From the NCBI GenBank assembly GCA_937974845.1, contig CALJVC010000035.1, positions 1 through 64,000 on the forward strand: 64,000 nucleotides of DNA. The letters run 5' to 3'. The notes beneath the pieces were generated by a model. The model was given only the letters and a program-made list of their open reading frames with translations, was not told the origin of the DNA and did not search any database. The position numbers were made by a program, and so were the translations under genes. Positions 46,423 to 56,006 of this stretch are shown one piece after another. This DNA is from an uncultured Pseudogracilibacillus sp. (GTDB taxonomy: Bacteria; Bacillota; Bacilli; Bacillales; Amphibacillaceae). How positions within the stretch are numbered: position 1 is the first letter of the stretch; the number at the start of each line of letters is the position of its first letter.

Positions 46423-47148
46423 TTATTGATCCTCACTCACTTTGTGAGAAATGTAAACCATTGAAAGCATGACGAAAATAAAGGCTTGGATGGCTCCAAT
46501 GAAGACACTAAAGCCTTGCCATGCAATAAATGGAATTGCTCCTGCTAAAAAGCCCCATGGTCCCTTTTTAGCTAATCCAACAAGCAACATTAACAGTACG
46601 CCACCAGCAAACATGTTACCAAATAGACGCAAACCAAGAGTTAACGTATTGGCAAACTCCTCAATGATTTTAATTGGGAATAAAAACCATACCGGAGTGA
46701 AGTATCCTTTGACGTAATGTTTCATCCCACGTAGTTTGATAGCATAATAGTGCGATAATACGATGACCATCGTAGATAGAGTCAACGTCACTACAGGGTC
46801 TGCTGTCGGTGATGTCCACCATACTTTGTCATCGATAATGATCGTCGTCATAACACCGAGTAAGTTGGCGACGAGAATGAATAGGAATAGGGTAATTGCT
46901 AATGGTAAGAACCTCTTCCCTGTCTTCCAATCCATCGTGTCGTCAATAATACCTTTGACGAAGTCTAAAATCCATTCCATCACGTTTTGGACACCAGTCG
47001 GTTTCATTTTTAAATTTCTAGCGCCTAAAATTGATAGAACTAAGACGATAGTAAAGGTGACGATGATCATAAAGACGTTGGCTAAGTTAACCGATAGCCA
47101 TGGAATGCCAAAAAGGCCTTCAATGACTGGTGAACTCGTTTCATTCAT
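46423..47148 (-). CDS. atpB: F1Fo ATP synthase subunit a
   Basis: 241 residues from ATG at 47148. The essential arginine is in TLTLGLRLFGN and the last helix has AIQAFIFVMLSMVYIS. Directly after the arginine helix the sequence reads NMFAGGVLL, where most bacteria have FAGE; the conserved Glu (aE219 in E. coli numbering) is Gly. Stator channel for ions. The frame above 47148 lacks homology. Confidence 0.95.
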   Translation of the reverse strand: MNETSSPVIEGLFGIPWLSVNLANVFMIIVTFTIVLVLSILGARNLKMKPTGVQNVMEWILDFVKGIIDDTMDWKTGKRFLPLAITLFLFILVANLLGVMTTIIIDDKVWWTSPTADPVVTLTLSTMVIVLSHYYAIKLRGMKHYVKGYFTPVWFLFPIKIIEEFANTLTLGLRLFGNMFAGGVLLMLLVGLAKKGPWGFLAGAIPFIAWQGFSVFIGAIQAFIFVMLSMVYISHKVSEDQ

Positions 47149-47170
47149 CTTCTCACCCCGCTTTCCTTTG

Positions 47171-47554
47171 CTATTTTCTATTAAAAAGTAGAAAATCAAT
47201 CATTATGATTGGATATACGAGCATGAGCCCGATAATATAAGCTACGATATCGTAATCATAATGAAGGGCTATTACAGCTCCTAGGGCTGTCATCGCTAGA
47301 CGCGAAATAGTTCCCATTCCTATCTGTTTTCCGCTTCGGGCTGCGGACTCACCGAGCAACCGGGTCTTCCGTTGCAAGAGTAGTAGGTTATAGAAACTGA
47401 CAGCCATTCCTAATAGCAATCCGTTCATGAAGGCTTTATACGGTAATACGAACGTAAGGATCAGTGCCAACACGATTCCGTATAGAAGCCATTTTCGTTG
47501 ACGGGCTACCATTTGTTCATAATTTGCCATTAGCGCTTGCTCACTTTCAAACAA
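47171..47554 (-). CDS. atpI: ATP synthase subunit I (AtpI)
   Basis: 127 residues with four hydrophobic segments (LYGIVLALILTFVLPY, MNGLLLGMAVSFYNLLLL and two more). TTG at 47554 has AGGA upstream; an ATG at 47530 giving MANYEQMV is the alternative. Small membrane protein of the atp operon, thought to help c-ring assembly. Overlaps the open frame before atpB. Confidence 0.85.
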   Translation of the reverse strand: MFESEQALMANYEQMVARQRKWLLYGIVLALILTFVLPYKAFMNGLLLGMAVSFYNLLLLQRKTRLLGESAARSGKQIGMGTISRLAMTALGAVIALHYDYDIVAYIIGLMLVYPIIMIDFLLFNRK

Positions 47555-47587
47555 GTGATTTCCTAAAAGGGACAGATTTGGAAAGAG

Positions 47588-47642
47588 TGTATAATAACGA
47601 CGGTATGTATGGAAAGAGTGCGTATTTATCGTTTATTATACA
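47588..47642 (-). repeat. inverted repeat in the atp leader
   Basis: TGTATAATAACGA (47588-47600) pairs with TCGTTTATTATACA (47629-47642) around a ~28-base loop. The arms contain TATAAT-like elements, and GGAAAGAGTG is repeated at 47580 and 47611. It lies in the untranslated leader of atpI. Confidence 0.6.
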
Positions 47643-47659
47643 ACAATTCCATACGATGA

Positions 47660-47688
47660 ATTTTACATTAGCGATTGCCCATTGTCAA
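47660..47688 (-). promoter_or_regulatory. atp operon promoter
   Basis: Minus-strand consensus TTGACA (47683-47688) and TAAAAT (47660-47665) with 17 bases between, about 105 bases before the atpI start. Confidence 0.75.
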
Positions 47689-47955
47689 TTTAATGTACAA
47701 GCCTAAGCCCTTCCTTTTTCATTTTTTTATAGAGGGTTGTTTTTTCGAAAAAATCCTCGTTCCTTGGCTAGGAACTCATTTTTTAAGCTAAAGGTTTTAT
47801 AACGCCTGTACCTGTATGGGCATCATCGCTATGGACTCTTATTTTCAAACCATCTTTAACTATAATACGTTAAAGTTTCTTGTGCAAATATATCGATAAA
47901 TATTTTTATTTGTTCAAAAAGTTGCCATTTTTAATAAAGATTACAAAATAATTCA

Positions 47956-50211
47956 TTAGTCCCTATCCCCAGAAAGATAGATTGGTGCAAAAGTACTCAC
48001 GATGTCCCCACCCTTCACTTTAGCTACGACCAAGCCGTAAAATAATCCCCTTTCCTTAATATGCTCTAGCCGAACCTCCCCTTCTATCATGCCAGTAGGA
48101 AGATTGTCTAATCGCAGCAACTCCTCCACAAAGACTAAGCTATCCGGCTCATACATATGTACTTCGAGCCATTCTAGTTCTTCCGCCACATGGAGAGAGT
48201 AGGTCGCCAAATTATTTTTCTCCTCTGAAAACTCAAACGTAAAACCAGAGACTGTTTCATAGTTTTCCGTCCGATTAATAAAGAGGTAAGGGAGGGTATA
48301 ACTTTCGTCATCGACCTGAACCGTTAAAAACCCTTCTTGTAAACCGTCCTCGAGGAAAAGTTCCTTCACATCGAGTTCGATTGGTATACGGAGACTAGCT
48401 CCTGGTTTAAGGCTTTGTTCCCTCGGTAGTTGCCACTGGAGGCCGGCTACTTTCGGTGGCTGGGAAAAAACGATCCGCTTCTCCTTATCCGTCATATTAT
48501 GGAAGGTCACTTCTTGCCGCCGCTTTTCGATAGACGATTCTACTTTACCAAAGGTAAGGAGGCCATTTTCGATAATAACTTCCGCTTCGATTGCTTTCTT
48601 TGGATCGATTAAACCAGCTCCTTGAATATGGGGAGGGAGCCGATCTTTTCCGTTTTCTGTCGTTAGGGTCTGGGCTGTCGTTTCTAGGCTGGCGAAAATT
48701 TGTGCCGGCGTCCAATCCGGATGGGCTTCTTTGATCAAAGCGACGGCTCCGGCGACATGGGGCGCGGCCATACTCGTACCATTATATAAATCATACCCGT
48801 TTGGCACGGTGCTAAACACCTGTACGCCAGGAGCAACGACATTCGGTTTAATTTGCCAATTGATCGTTACCGGTCCTCGGGAACTAAAGGATGCTACCGT
48901 ATCTTCCTGCGTAGAAAACATTGTTTTAAAGTATTGACTTCTTCCTTGTAAAGTTAAATAGCTAGCATCTTTTTCTTCAATAAGAGCAATCGGTAATTTA
49001 TAAGAAGCTTCAAAGGTTGGAAGCCCCTGTAACAGTGCTTCATTTTTAGTAATAAGGATCGCCTCAGACTGGGCCTTTACCGCTTCTTCTATTTGATACA
49101 AAAGCTCCCCCGCTTCTTCGGTGGATAGAAGAACGATCCGGTCGACAAAGGAACGACCTTTTGTAAAGGGCTCTACTTGATAGTCCCTCGAAAGATCCCA
49201 AGTTTGACCGAAAGGGAGGGGATACAAGGGGATTTTCTTTCGAGAAAGGGACTCGTATAAATAGGGATGTGCTTGGTAGGCACTGTACGCTCCTACTGAA
49301 AAGGCGGTGCTTGCTGTCGCTGGTGCACCGACTGTCCAAGGGTTAGGGCCACTATTTCCATTGGCTACGATTACAGCAACGCCCTGTTTAGTAGCTTCAA
49401 CAACTGCCTTGCTCGTTGGATAGTCGGGACCATTGATAGAATTTCCTAAAGAAAGGTTCATAATATCTACCCCGTCCGCTAAGGCTTCTTCCATCGCCGC
49501 AATAACTTGAATAGAACTCCCGACCCCACCGGGACCAAGGGCGCGATAAATATATAAGTCGACATCGGGAGCAACTCCCTTCATCCAGCCATTGGCTCCG
49601 ATAATACCAGCGACATGGGTACCGTGGGTCGTTGGCTCGCCCTCGTCGATCGTCGTTTCATAAGGTGTATTATCTAGGTCGACAAGATCGAAGCCCCCTT
49701 TTACATTTTTCCTTAAGTCTGGATGTAAAGGGTCGATACCGGTATCGATGACAGCTACTTTGACTCCTTTTCCTGTATAGGACGTATTATTGAATGAAGA
49801 AGGAAATTGTATAGCTGGGTCGTCTTTTTGTTTTGCAACTTGAAAGTCTCGATATGAAAGGTAGGTCTTGCTACGATGTTTCCAAGGCTTGTCTGTGGCG
49901 ACGTAGGTCTGGGCCGGGGTCAAACTTTTCACCCCAGCAACCTGCCTTAATTTTGTTAAATCCTTTGCTGGAATCTTTAATCCAATCCCTTGAAGTAGCT
50001 GATGGTAGACGCTAATGACTTCAGCTTGGGGAAAGCGGGCTTCGATCGTCGCTTTCATTTGCTCAGGGTCAGCATCAACTTCTACAATTACGGCCTGTTT
50101 CCCCTTTGCTTCCTGGGCTATAAACGGAAAGGCATCAGCTACCGGTAACTTCAGAAATAATAGGAAAACTAGGTAGAGACTAAGGAAAGGAGCTACTACT
50201 TTCTTCATCAT
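47956..50211 (-). CDS. vpr: secreted subtilisin-like serine protease (Vpr-type)
   Basis: About 751 residues. Signal peptide to about residue 27, an I9-like propeptide (QAVIVEVDADPEQMKATIEA), then S8 catalytic residues Asp in VAVIDTGIDPLHPDL, His in THGTHVAGIIG, and Ser in NGTSMAAPHVAGAVAL. A PA-like insertion lies between His and Ser, as in Vpr. A beta-rich C-terminal part follows. The ATG at 50211, six bases after AAAGG, is chosen over the ATG at 50217 that overlaps the ribosome-binding site. Extracellular. Confidence 0.85.
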   Translation of the reverse strand: MMKKVVAPFLSLYLVFLLFLKLPVADAFPFIAQEAKGKQAVIVEVDADPEQMKATIEARFPQAEVISVYHQLLQGIGLKIPAKDLTKLRQVAGVKSLTPAQTYVATDKPWKHRSKTYLSYRDFQVAKQKDDPAIQFPSSFNNTSYTGKGVKVAVIDTGIDPLHPDLRKNVKGGFDLVDLDNTPYETTIDEGEPTTHGTHVAGIIGANGWMKGVAPDVDLYIYRALGPGGVGSSIQVIAAMEEALADGVDIMNLSLGNSINGPDYPTSKAVVEATKQGVAVIVANGNSGPNPWTVGAPATASTAFSVGAYSAYQAHPYLYESLSRKKIPLYPLPFGQTWDLSRDYQVEPFTKGRSFVDRIVLLSTEEAGELLYQIEEAVKAQSEAILITKNEALLQGLPTFEASYKLPIALIEEKDASYLTLQGRSQYFKTMFSTQEDTVASFSSRGPVTINWQIKPNVVAPGVQVFSTVPNGYDLYNGTSMAAPHVAGAVALIKEAHPDWTPAQIFASLETTAQTLTTENGKDRLPPHIQGAGLIDPKKAIEAEVIIENGLLTFGKVESSIEKRRQEVTFHNMTDKEKRIVFSQPPKVAGLQWQLPREQSLKPGASLRIPIELDVKELFLEDGLQEGFLTVQVDDESYTLPYLFINRTENYETVSGFTFEFSEEKNNLATYSLHVAEELEWLEVHMYEPDSLVFVEELLRLDNLPTGMIEGEVRLEHIKERGLFYGLVVAKVKGGDIVSTFAPIYLSGDRD

Positions 50212-50414
50212 CGTCATCCTTTCTCAACAAAGCTTTCTATCAAAGCTAGTATTCGTTAATCTAGCCCATCTATACATATAATGAGACCGCTCAGTAGAAA
50301 GAGTAACTCGTTTTCCCAAATGATTAACTAAATCTGTCAAAGCCCATAGAAAAATCCCGACATCCTTCTATCGATTAAGCCTATAAGAAAGGCATCATAA
50401 CTATAAAAGATAAA

Positions 50415-50453
50415 GGGTGAAAGTAGCCTCAATCGCTAACTTCCACCCTCTTC
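50415..50453 (-). terminator. terminator after metE
   Basis: GGGTGGAAGT / ACTTTCACCC hairpin with a following T-rich stretch on the minus strand just past the metE stop. Confidence 0.8.
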
Positions 50454-50455
50454 TG

Positions 50456-52741
50456 TTATTGCTTTACTTCTATTTCCTCTCGAATTTCCTTCGCTGCTTC
50501 TACCATCACGGACAAGGCTTCGATTGTTTCTGTTTCCTTCCGTGTCTTTAAACCGCAATCGGGATTGACCCAAAATTGCTTCACAGGAATCGTTTGTAAA
50601 GCACGATTGATATGGCACTTAATTTCTCCCTTTGTCGGAATCCTTGGGCTATGGATATCGTAGACCCCTAGACCAATTTCCTTTTTATAGGTATTGGTTT
50701 CGAAGGTAGAAATAAGTTCCCCGTGACTGCGCGACGTTTCAATGGAAATGACGTCTGCATCTAAAGCGTCTATTGCATCGAAAATATCTTCAAACTGCGA
50801 ATAGCACATGTGGGTATGAATCTGGGTCTTCGGTTGGGCCGTTGCCGTCGCTAGGCGGAAGGCATAGGCTGCATTTTCAAGATAGTCCTCCCACTTTTCT
50901 GGATCTAAAGGTAGACCTTCTCGCAGGGCTGGTTCATCGACCTGAATAATGCTAATCCCTGCTTCCTCTAAGGCTTCTACTTCCTTCTGTAAGGCTAAGG
51001 CAATTTGCTTCATAATCGTAGCATCGCTCGCCTCGTCATGGGCAAAGGACCAATTTAAAATCGTAACTGGACCAGTCAACATCCCCTTCACTGGTCGTTC
51101 TGTTAACGACTGGGCATAGAGACTTTCCTTAACTGTCATCGGCCCTTGCCAGCTTACGTCACCATAGATTAACGGTGGCTTAACACAACGGGAACCATAG
51201 GACTGCACCCAACCATACTCCGTTACTAAAAATCCACCTAGTTTTTCACCAAAGTATTCGACCATGTCATTTCTTTCAAATTCCCCATGGACTAAGACGT
51301 CGAGATCGAGTTCTTCCTGAAGTTTGATCCAACGTTTAATTTGTCCCTGGATAAAGGTGTTGTAGTCTGCTTCTGTCACTTCTCCCTTACGCCACTTCGT
51401 TCTCGTCCGTCGAACCTCTGGAGTCTGGGGCAGGCTACCGATGGTCGTCGTCGGTAATAAAGGAAGATTTAAATGCTCCTTCTGTAACGGGAGCCGTTCC
51501 GTAAAGGGGGCTCGGCGCCGGGCTGCATCAGGAGTTAAGGAAGCCAAGGCTTGCTGAACCTCTTGATTAGAACGGTAAGTAGACTTCAGCTTTTCCAGGG
51601 CTTGCTCTACTTGTGTAATTTCCTTCCGAATCGCTTCCCGCCCCTCCTTTAGCCCCTTAGCTAAAAGGACGACTTCCGCCAATTTTTCATCGGCAAAAGA
51701 AAGGCCAGCTAAAATGATTGGATCAATCTTACTCTCTAACTCCTTAGTAACCGGAACGTGGAGCAAGGAGCAGGAAGGTTGAATAATAATATCCCCATCT
51801 TTTACAAATTGCTTTAACGTTTCTAAAACGGTTAACCTTTCTCCTATATCCGCCCGCCATACGTTACGGCCGTCGATAATACCAGCTACTAAGGTTTTTC
51901 CTTGAGGAAAACCGTAGGTACGAATTTGTTCCAAAGAGTCTCCATGGACAAAGTCTAGACCGAAACCCGCAACCGGTAACTGAATAATTTCTGGATAATG
52001 GTAGATTTTTTCAAAGTAGGTTTGAAAAATAATGTTTATTCCTGGCACTTCCTTCGCGAAGGTATCGTAGACCTTTTTCGTAAGGTAAAGAGTCTCTTCG
52101 TCTACCTTCGTAACGAAAATCGGCTCATCTACTTGAACCCAAGTAGCTCCGGCCTCCTCTAATTCTTTCAGCTGCTGGACATAGAGTGGAAGGAATTGTT
52201 CGACTAAGCGCGGGAAATCTTCCGCCTCATAACCTTTCGAAAGCTTTAGGAAAGTAATCGGACCAAGGAGGACGGGCTTACCAGCGATTCCTAGGGTCTC
52301 CTTAGCTTCCTTATAATAACGCAGGGCCCGGTTGTCGACTAGACGGGGCGTCACCCCGTTTAATTCCGGAACGATATAATGGTAGTTCGTATTAAACCAC
52401 TTCGTCATCTCTGAAGCGACCGCTTCTTCCCGCCCACGGGCAATAGCAAAATACGTATCTTCATCGACTGCTCCTCCAGAATAAGAAAAGCGTTGGGGGA
52501 CGACGCCAAAGCTTACGGCCGTATCTAAAACATGATCATACAAAGAAAAGTCCCCAACCGGAATTAAATCTAATCCTTGTTCCTGTTGCTTTTTTAAATT
52601 ATTTAGCCGGATTTCCCGGGTTCTTTCTAAAAGGGTCTCCTTTGTAATCTCCCCATCCCAATAACTTTCTAGGGCGCGCTTCCATTCACGCTGTTCCCCA
52701 ATTCTCGGATAACCTAGATTTGAACTTAAAATTTTTGTCAT
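50456..52741 (-). CDS. metE: cobalamin-independent methionine synthase
   Basis: 761 residues from ATG at 52741 with GGAGG upstream (the earlier ATG at 52756 has none). N-terminal half SSNLGYPRIGEQREWKRALE; C-terminal catalytic half with zinc ligands in IHTHMCYSQF and NPDCGLKTRKE. Transfers methyl from 5-methyl-tetrahydrofolate to homocysteine. Last gene of the SAM-riboswitch operon; a few bases after yitJ. Confidence 0.96.
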   Translation of the reverse strand: MTKILSSNLGYPRIGEQREWKRALESYWDGEITKETLLERTREIRLNNLKKQQEQGLDLIPVGDFSLYDHVLDTAVSFGVVPQRFSYSGGAVDEDTYFAIARGREEAVASEMTKWFNTNYHYIVPELNGVTPRLVDNRALRYYKEAKETLGIAGKPVLLGPITFLKLSKGYEAEDFPRLVEQFLPLYVQQLKELEEAGATWVQVDEPIFVTKVDEETLYLTKKVYDTFAKEVPGINIIFQTYFEKIYHYPEIIQLPVAGFGLDFVHGDSLEQIRTYGFPQGKTLVAGIIDGRNVWRADIGERLTVLETLKQFVKDGDIIIQPSCSLLHVPVTKELESKIDPIILAGLSFADEKLAEVVLLAKGLKEGREAIRKEITQVEQALEKLKSTYRSNQEVQQALASLTPDAARRRAPFTERLPLQKEHLNLPLLPTTTIGSLPQTPEVRRTRTKWRKGEVTEADYNTFIQGQIKRWIKLQEELDLDVLVHGEFERNDMVEYFGEKLGGFLVTEYGWVQSYGSRCVKPPLIYGDVSWQGPMTVKESLYAQSLTERPVKGMLTGPVTILNWSFAHDEASDATIMKQIALALQKEVEALEEAGISIIQVDEPALREGLPLDPEKWEDYLENAAYAFRLATATAQPKTQIHTHMCYSQFEDIFDAIDALDADVISIETSRSHGELISTFETNTYKKEIGLGVYDIHSPRIPTKGEIKCHINRALQTIPVKQFWVNPDCGLKTRKETETIEALSVMVEAAKEIREEIEVKQ

Positions 52742-52757
52742 TTTCTCTTCCTCCATT

Positions 52758-54599
52758 TTATATTTCTAAAGCTGTAAAAGCTTGGGTCGCTGTTTTCTCA
52801 TGAATGTATTCCACTAAAGGTACGATGATGTCATACCTTAAAAAAGGTGTAATTAAATAAATCGTAGAAAAGTGCTTCAGGGCCTCATCGATCAATTCTT
52901 TAGAAAGACGGATGCTTTCTTCGGTCGAGCGCTGTCGATTGCCAGCTACCCGCTTCATTCGTTCCCGTACCTCTTCCGTCAAAGTAATTCCCGGTACTTC
53001 GTGATGTAAAAACTCTGCATTCCTCGACGAGGTCAAAGGCATGATACCGACAAAAATTGGTACATCGATGTGGCGGGTCGCTTCTTTTAATTCAGCAAAC
53101 CTTTCCGGATGGTAGATCGGCTGGGTTAAAATATAATCTGCTCCGCTTTTTATTTTCTTTTCCATCCGTTGAACAGCCCTTTCTAAATTAGCTACGTTCG
53201 GATTAAAGGCTGCGGCAACACTGAAGGCTGTTTTTTCCCGCAAAGACTTTCCTGAAAAAGATAGGCCTTCATTTCCTTTCTTAATCAATTCAATAAGCTT
53301 AAAAGAGTTAACATCGAAGACAGAAGTAGCTCCAGGAAAGTCACCAATCTTTGTCGGATCTCCCGTAATAGCTAAAATTTCATGAATCCCTAACGTATGC
53401 AGACCCATTAAGTGGGCTTGCAAGCCGATTAAATTACGGTCCCTACAGGTTAAATGAACAAGGGGACGGATTCCTTCCTTTTGCAATATCGTGGCCATGG
53501 CGATATTGCTCACCCGAGGGGTCGCCAGGGAATTGTCTGCTAAAGTAATGGCGTCAATTCCAGCCTTTTTTAAGGCCCGGGCTCCTTCGAGATATTCGGT
53601 TACATCTAGATGTTTCGGAGCATCAAGTTCGACGATAATCGTCGGTTTTTTTCGGGCAAGTTCAGGGAGGGACTCCTCCTTCCGCTTCGTCTCTTTTGCT
53701 ATCCGAATTGGTTCCTGGCGGGCAACCGTCTTCGATACGACCGGAGCCTTTCCCTTTACTCCTTCAGCAAGGGCCCGAATGTGCTCAGGAGTAGTACCAC
53801 AGCACCCACCTAAAAGCCGGACACCTTGTTGACGTAAGCGTTCTGCTACGGTTTTAAAATAGGAAGGCTCGTTTTCGTAATATAAAATCCCGTCCCGATA
53901 GGCTGGTAGACTCGCATTCGGATACGCTGATAAATAGGCCCGTTCAGGTAGGCGAACCGTCTCAAGGGAACGGACTACTTGGGCGGGACCGAGACGACAG
54001 TTGACACCAACGACATCCGCGCCTAAGGCTTCAAGCTGGTCGATTCCTTCTTGTAAAGATAAGCCCTGTTCTAAAACGCCAGGTTCGTGCATGGACACGT
54101 TAGCCACAATGGGTAGATCCGTCTCTTCCCGGGCAATGGCTAAAACCGTCTTTAATTCATCTAAATCATAATAAGTCTCTAAAATGAGACCATCTACTTC
54201 TTCGAGAAGGAGGCTATATAGCTGTTCGCGGAAGCTCCGCTTTATTTCAGCCATGCTTTCGTTGAGCACCTTCCCTCCTCGGATTCCTCCGATATTCCCT
54301 AAAACAAAGGCACGACCTTGGCTTGCCTTTTTAGCAATTTGGACACCGGCTGTGTTAATTTTTTTTACCTGATCCTCTAGGCCATAGCGGGAAAGCTTAA
54401 TATAATTCGCCCCGTAGGTATTCGTTTGGATAACTTGGGCACCGGCATGAATATAAGCTTCATGGACATGTTGAATCTGTTCTGAATGGGTTATATTTAG
54501 TTGTTCGAAGCATTGGTCGACGCCGTGGGAATATAAAATCGTCCCCATGGCACCATCGGCAACCAATATTTCCTCTTTTAAGCGGGTTAACAATCCCAT
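52758..54599 (-). CDS. yitJ: bifunctional homocysteine S-methyltransferase / methylenetetrahydrofolate reductase
   Basis: 613 residues. N-terminal half (1-290) is a homocysteine methyltransferase domain with zinc cysteines in VNCRLGP and GGCCGTTPEH; the C-terminal half (about 315-613) is a MetF-like barrel with AITLADNSLATPRVSN, LTCRDRNLIGLQ and SGADYILTQPIYHPERF. The fused form matches YitJ of Bacillus. It makes the methyl donor that MetE uses. AAAGGAGGG lies before the start, and the gene follows the metI stop by one base. Confidence 0.95.
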   Translation of the reverse strand: MGLLTRLKEEILVADGAMGTILYSHGVDQCFEQLNITHSEQIQHVHEAYIHAGAQVIQTNTYGANYIKLSRYGLEDQVKKINTAGVQIAKKASQGRAFVLGNIGGIRGGKVLNESMAEIKRSFREQLYSLLLEEVDGLILETYYDLDELKTVLAIAREETDLPIVANVSMHEPGVLEQGLSLQEGIDQLEALGADVVGVNCRLGPAQVVRSLETVRLPERAYLSAYPNASLPAYRDGILYYENEPSYFKTVAERLRQQGVRLLGGCCGTTPEHIRALAEGVKGKAPVVSKTVARQEPIRIAKETKRKEESLPELARKKPTIIVELDAPKHLDVTEYLEGARALKKAGIDAITLADNSLATPRVSNIAMATILQKEGIRPLVHLTCRDRNLIGLQAHLMGLHTLGIHEILAITGDPTKIGDFPGATSVFDVNSFKLIELIKKGNEGLSFSGKSLREKTAFSVAAAFNPNVANLERAVQRMEKKIKSGADYILTQPIYHPERFAELKEATRHIDVPIFVGIMPLTSSRNAEFLHHEVPGITLTEEVRERMKRVAGNRQRSTEESIRLSKELIDEALKHFSTIYLITPFLRYDIIVPLVEYIHEKTATQAFTALEI

Positions 54600-54600
54600 G

Positions 54601-55722
54601 CTAGACTCCCTCCTTTACCCTTGCTTGGGCTAAAGCCTGGTCGATATCGTAAATTAAGTCATCGGGGTGTTCTATTCCGACCGATGCCCGCAAGAGGCAA
54701 TCCGTAAGGCCATAGGACAACCGAACCTCTTCCGGAATATCCATATGGGTTTGGGTGATTGGGTAAGTGAGAAAACTTTCCACGCCTCCTAGGCTTTCAG
54801 CGAAGGTAAAAATTTCTAAAGCTTGTAAAAAAGGTTCTACTAAAACCTGATCCTTCACTTCGAAACTTAACATCCCACCTCGGCCTGGATAATAGACTTC
54901 CGTTATAAGAGGATGGGTGCGTAAGTAGTCCCGTAAACGCCGAGCATTCTCTTCATGTTGCCTCATCCTAAGGGCCAAGGTCTTCATGCCACGAAGTAGG
55001 CTCCAACTATCGTAAGGGGAAAGCACGGCGCCGATTGAATTGTGCAAAAAAGCAAGCTCCTCAGCTAATTTTTCCTCCTTGACGATGACTAGGCCCGCTA
55101 GGAGATCATTATGGCCGGCTAAATATTTCGTAGCACTATGCAGAACGATATCGGCTCCAAGTTCCAAGGGCCGTTGGATATAAGGAGTGTACAAGGTGTT
55201 ATCGACGATGTGTATGAGGCCCTGCTCCTTTGTAAACTGGGAGATTTTTTTTAAATCGACCGTCTGCAATAAAGGATTCGACGGCGATTCGATAAAGACA
55301 GCCTTCGTATTCGGCTGGATAAGATCGACGAGTTCCGCTTCATCCTTGCCTGACCAGTAAGTAAATTCAAAGCCATACTTCTTTTCCAAAAGTTTAAAAA
55401 GTCGATAGTTTCCTCCGTAAATATCCCGGTTAGCAATTACATGGGAACCCTTTGGAAAAAGGGAAAAAACAAGCTGAACGGCCGACATACCGGAACTCGT
55501 CGCAAAGGCCCTTCTTCCTCCTTCTAACTCAGCTACCGCCTCTTCTAAAACATCCCGCGTCGGGTTTCCCGTACGAATATAGTCGTAACCTTCCTGGAGG
55601 CCGAGCCGTTCATGGCGATAGGCCGTTGAGAAGTAAATCGGTGTACTGATCGCTCGGTGGGGCTCATCCCGACGATTACCCATTTGCACTAAAAAGGTCT
55701 CGCGCTTACAGCGTACAGTCAT
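54601..55722 (-). CDS. metI: cystathionine gamma-synthase / O-acetylhomoserine sulfhydrylase type PLP enzyme
   Basis: 373 residues from ATG at 55722 preceded by AAAGGAG; the frame above it crosses a terminator hairpin. Fold-type I PLP enzyme with the lysine in LHSATKYLAGHND, YDYIRTGNPTRDVLE and SLGGVESFLTYPITQTH. Makes cystathionine (or homocysteine directly) from an activated homoserine. First large gene of the methionine operon. A separate metC is not in the operon. Confidence 0.92.
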   Translation of the reverse strand: MTVRCKRETFLVQMGNRRDEPHRAISTPIYFSTAYRHERLGLQEGYDYIRTGNPTRDVLEEAVAELEGGRRAFATSSGMSAVQLVFSLFPKGSHVIANRDIYGGNYRLFKLLEKKYGFEFTYWSGKDEAELVDLIQPNTKAVFIESPSNPLLQTVDLKKISQFTKEQGLIHIVDNTLYTPYIQRPLELGADIVLHSATKYLAGHNDLLAGLVIVKEEKLAEELAFLHNSIGAVLSPYDSWSLLRGMKTLALRMRQHEENARRLRDYLRTHPLITEVYYPGRGGMLSFEVKDQVLVEPFLQALEIFTFAESLGGVESFLTYPITQTHMDIPEEVRLSYGLTDCLLRASVGIEHPDDLIYDIDQALAQARVKEGV

Positions 55723-55743
55723 CTCGCATCTCCTTTCATCAAT

Positions 55744-55808
55744 AAAAAAGAGGCAGTACGTTTGCAACGGCGCAATCAGCGCACATCGTTACAAACGAAA
55801 CTGCCTCT
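55744..55808 (-). terminator. strong hairpin between yezD and metI
   Basis: AGAGGCAGT and ACTGCCTCT arms, an inner CGTTTGTAACG / CGTTGCAAACG stem, then TTTTTT (55744-55749 on the minus strand). A classic intrinsic terminator, yet it sits directly before the metI ribosome-binding site within the operon. Confidence 0.88.
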
Positions 55809-55837
55809 AGTAGACTAGTCAGCAACTTTCGTCTAAT

Positions 55838-55993
55838 TTATGTTTGTTTCACTGTAAGGGGGAAACGTTTTTTCTCTGTCGTATCAATCTGAGTCACCTT
55901 GCCGTTATGAACGGTAATGACGACAGAACCGTATTCTAAGGAACGTAGACTTTTTTCTAAATGGTTCACTTGTTCCTTTGTCAATTTTCCCAT
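55838..55993 (-). CDS. yezD: YezD-family (DUF2292) small protein
   Basis: 51 residues read directly from the sequence: MGKLTKEQVNHLEKSLRSLE, then YGSVVITVHNGKVTQIDTTE and the final KKRFPLTVKQT. AAAGGAG precedes the ATG. The family is associated with sulfur-amino-acid genes in Bacillus. It lies after the SAM riboswitch and before metI, so it is probably under the same control. Function unknown. Confidence 0.82.
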   Translation of the reverse strand: MGKLTKEQVNHLEKSLRSLEYGSVVITVHNGKVTQIDTTEKKRFPLTVKQT

Positions 55994-56006
55994 TTTTATC
56001 TCTCCT

